Positions 62,665 to 64,000 of a stretch of DNA of 64,000 bases are shown piece after piece; within the stretch, counting starts at the first letter, position 1; each line of letters opens with the position of its first letter. The stretch is from Devosia algicola (GTDB lineage: Bacteria; Pseudomonadota; Alphaproteobacteria; Rhizobiales; Devosiaceae). Made by a program: the position numbers and the translations under genes. The stretch spans positions 930,001 to 994,000 of the forward strand of contig NZ_CP118246.1 in assembly GCF_028816455.1 (NCBI RefSeq), read 5' to 3'. The notes under the pieces are model-generated. The model had not been told where the DNA came from, searched no databases, and was given only the letters and a program-made list of their open reading frames with translations.

Positions 62665-63600
62665 TCAAAGGAGCCGTGCGGCCCAGATTGAGGAGGCAGC
62701 GCGGTCGCGCAAAATTCCGCAGGCGCGCCGGGCGGTTTCGCGCGTCGCTTTGGTTTGCAGACGTTGCTCACTATAGGCAAGACAGACCGTACGTGGGATG
62801 GCCGGTGAGACGATGCGTGCGCTGAACAACGCGGGATTGAGCGGCGATTCATAAAGTGCCGCCCTCGACAGAATGGTGACCCCCATCTGACGTTGCACCA
62901 TGCGCTGAATTTGGGAGAAAGAATCGATCTCAATGTGGGGCACGCGGGTGATCCCCTGTCGACGCGCCGTGTCATCAACTAATTGACGCAAACCGTGATG
63001 TCCGGTTGGTAAGATCAAAGGCAATCCCGACAATCGTTCAAGAGGTACCTCGTCATTCTCGTCCAGCAGATCGGCAAGTGATTCAGCGCTGTCTGCGGCC
63101 AAATACAGGTCTTCCTCGATGATCGGATCAAGTTGAATGCCACTTATTGACTTGTCGCCGAACACCAGTCCAACGTCCAGACGACCATCACGAAGCCAAT
63201 CAATAATATAGCCGGACATGGATTCGACGATGCGCAGGCGAACATCTGGAAAATCGCGCAATATTTCTTCAACGAGTGGCACGCAGATAACTGAAGCCAG
63301 TGAGGTTGGAACACCAAAATTGACAGTTCCGACGGCGCTCTTAGCATGTTGACGAACGCTCTCGCGTGCGGTTTGGGCGGCCTGCAATATCTGGCGGGCG
63401 TGGGCCACCAGTTCTTCACCCTCACTTGTCAGAACCACGCCGCGAGGCCGCCGGTCAAACAACATGACACCCAATTCCTGCTCGAGCGCCTTGATGCGAA
63501 TACTGAGCGATGGTTGGGCAATATGCAGTTTTTCAGAAGCAGCCAATATTGAGCCACATTCGGCGATGACCACAAAGTAGCGGAGATTCCTCAGGTCCAT
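62665..63600 (-). CDS. LysR-family transcriptional regulator
   Basis: A 311-residue regulator. The helix-turn-helix is MDLRNLRYFVVIAECGSILA, ASEKLHIAQPSLSIRIKALE; the effector domain begins VGTVNFGVPTSLASVICVPL. It belongs to the group near CatM/NAC-type regulators. The gene is intact. It lies between the CitE-like gene and the sugar importer on the same strand, so it could control either. Its last 40 residues resemble the tail of relatives. Confidence 0.9.
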   Translation of the reverse strand: MDLRNLRYFVVIAECGSILAASEKLHIAQPSLSIRIKALEQELGVMLFDRRPRGVVLTSEGEELVAHARQILQAAQTARESVRQHAKSAVGTVNFGVPTSLASVICVPLVEEILRDFPDVRLRIVESMSGYIIDWLRDGRLDVGLVFGDKSISGIQLDPIIEEDLYLAADSAESLADLLDENDEVPLERLSGLPLILPTGHHGLRQLVDDTARRQGITRVPHIEIDSFSQIQRMVQRQMGVTILSRAALYESPLNPALFSARIVSPAIPRTVCLAYSEQRLQTKATRETARRACGILRDRAASSIWAARLL

Positions 63601-63604
63601 GCGG

Positions 63605-64000
63605 TCAGTTTAACTCGGAACTGGATGCGCTGTGCTTCCGGCGATTTTTTAACCCTATCGCATCGCCTTTTCGCAGTAGGAGACGTGCGCGATCGGCAAC
63701 GGGTTGGTCGATCATCTTGTTCTGGAAAGTCACAGCGCCCTGCCCCCGACCAACTGCGGTTTCATAAGCATTGACCAGTTTCTCGGCCAAAGCAAGCTGG
63801 GCGGCGTCGGGGCTGAACTCCTCGTTAAGAATGTCAATCTGGTTGGGGTGAATGCAGAAACCGCCTTCAAAGCCCAGTTTTCGGGAGCGCCTGACTGTCG
63901 CCCGATAGGCTTCAAGGTCGGTGTACTCGGCGACCGTTCCCAAGTACCCGATTGGCAAGACGCCCGCGGCCCGGGCGGCGGCGACAAGTTGGACATTGGG
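63605..64000 (-). CDS. CitE/HpcH-HpaI-type lyase (partial at right edge)
   Basis: The C-terminal 131 residues of a CoA-ester lyase or aldolase of the CitE family; the N-terminus lies beyond the right edge. Visible are ARAAGVLPIGYLGTVAEYTD, RRSRKLGFEGGFCIHPNQID and a C-terminal helix QLALAEKLVNAYETAVGRG. The segment GFEGGFCIHPNQI matches the G-hydrophobic-Asp/Gly-x-x-x-IHP pattern of the family. The active-site Arg and acidic metal ligands would be in the missing part, so the substrate cannot be judged. Confidence 0.85.
   Translation of the reverse strand, partial: PNVQLVAAARAAGVLPIGYLGTVAEYTDLEAYRATVRRSRKLGFEGGFCIHPNQIDILNEEFSPDAAQLALAEKLVNAYETAVGRGQGAVTFQNKMIDQPVADRARLLLRKGDAIGLKNRRKHSASSSELN

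Overview
The window reads as chromosome of an alphaproteobacterium of the order Hyphomicrobiales, most like the Devosia group. Supporting signs are the aroQ-accB-accC-aat block next to DUF2155 and NDUFA12 genes, a long B12-dependent ribonucleotide reductase, several sugar and polyol ABC operons with SorC, IclR, GntR, AraC and LysR regulators, and GC-rich codon use. The genus is an inference.

Layout. 1-10.8 kb is housekeeping: a partial aminotransferase, a DsbA-like protein, aroQ, biotin carboxyl carrier and biotin carboxylase, leucyl/phenylalanyl-tRNA transferase, DUF2155, NDUFA12 and nrdJ. 10.9-16.4 kb holds an unrecognised membrane protein, palindromic intergenic repeats, small genes, a Gfo/Idh/MocA oxidoreductase, a formamidase-like enzyme and a dienelactone hydrolase. 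16.4-25.6 kb is an L-rhamnose/rhamnonate operon on the minus strand (IclR regulator, RhaM, rhamnonate dehydratase, peptide-type ABC importer, aldo/keto reductase). 26.2-35.4 kb is a polyol (mannitol/sorbitol) operon (SorC regulator, four-gene ABC importer, mannitol 2-dehydrogenase, HAD-FGGY kinase fusion). 35.5-37.3 kb is a phytanoyl-CoA dioxygenase-like gene divergent from an AraC regulator. 37.5-45.3 kb is a LysR-linked ABC importer with a DUF4432 protein and a cytoplasmic sulfatase. 45.4-48.8 kb has a compact exosortase cassette and an MFS permease. 48.8-53.3 kb is a cluster of five Rnk/GreA-like proteins among very small genes. 54.1-64 kb is an apiosidase-like glycosidase, an amidohydrolase, a GntR regulator, an ABC sugar importer, a LysR regulator and a CitE-like lyase.

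The most striking sequence-level signal is that many genes are split by a one-base insertion at the same place. The pentamer GAGCT, on either strand, reads GAGCCT (twice another base is inserted). Removing that base at 29 places rejoins conserved proteins across the window. The sites fall in all codon phases and in sense and antisense, which excludes a translational trick and points to a systematic sequence error or a DNA-level process. About eight other indels look like ordinary short-run length errors. I annotate the affected genes as single CDSs and say where each break lies.

I see no rRNA or tRNA gene, CRISPR array, prophage or insertion sequence.
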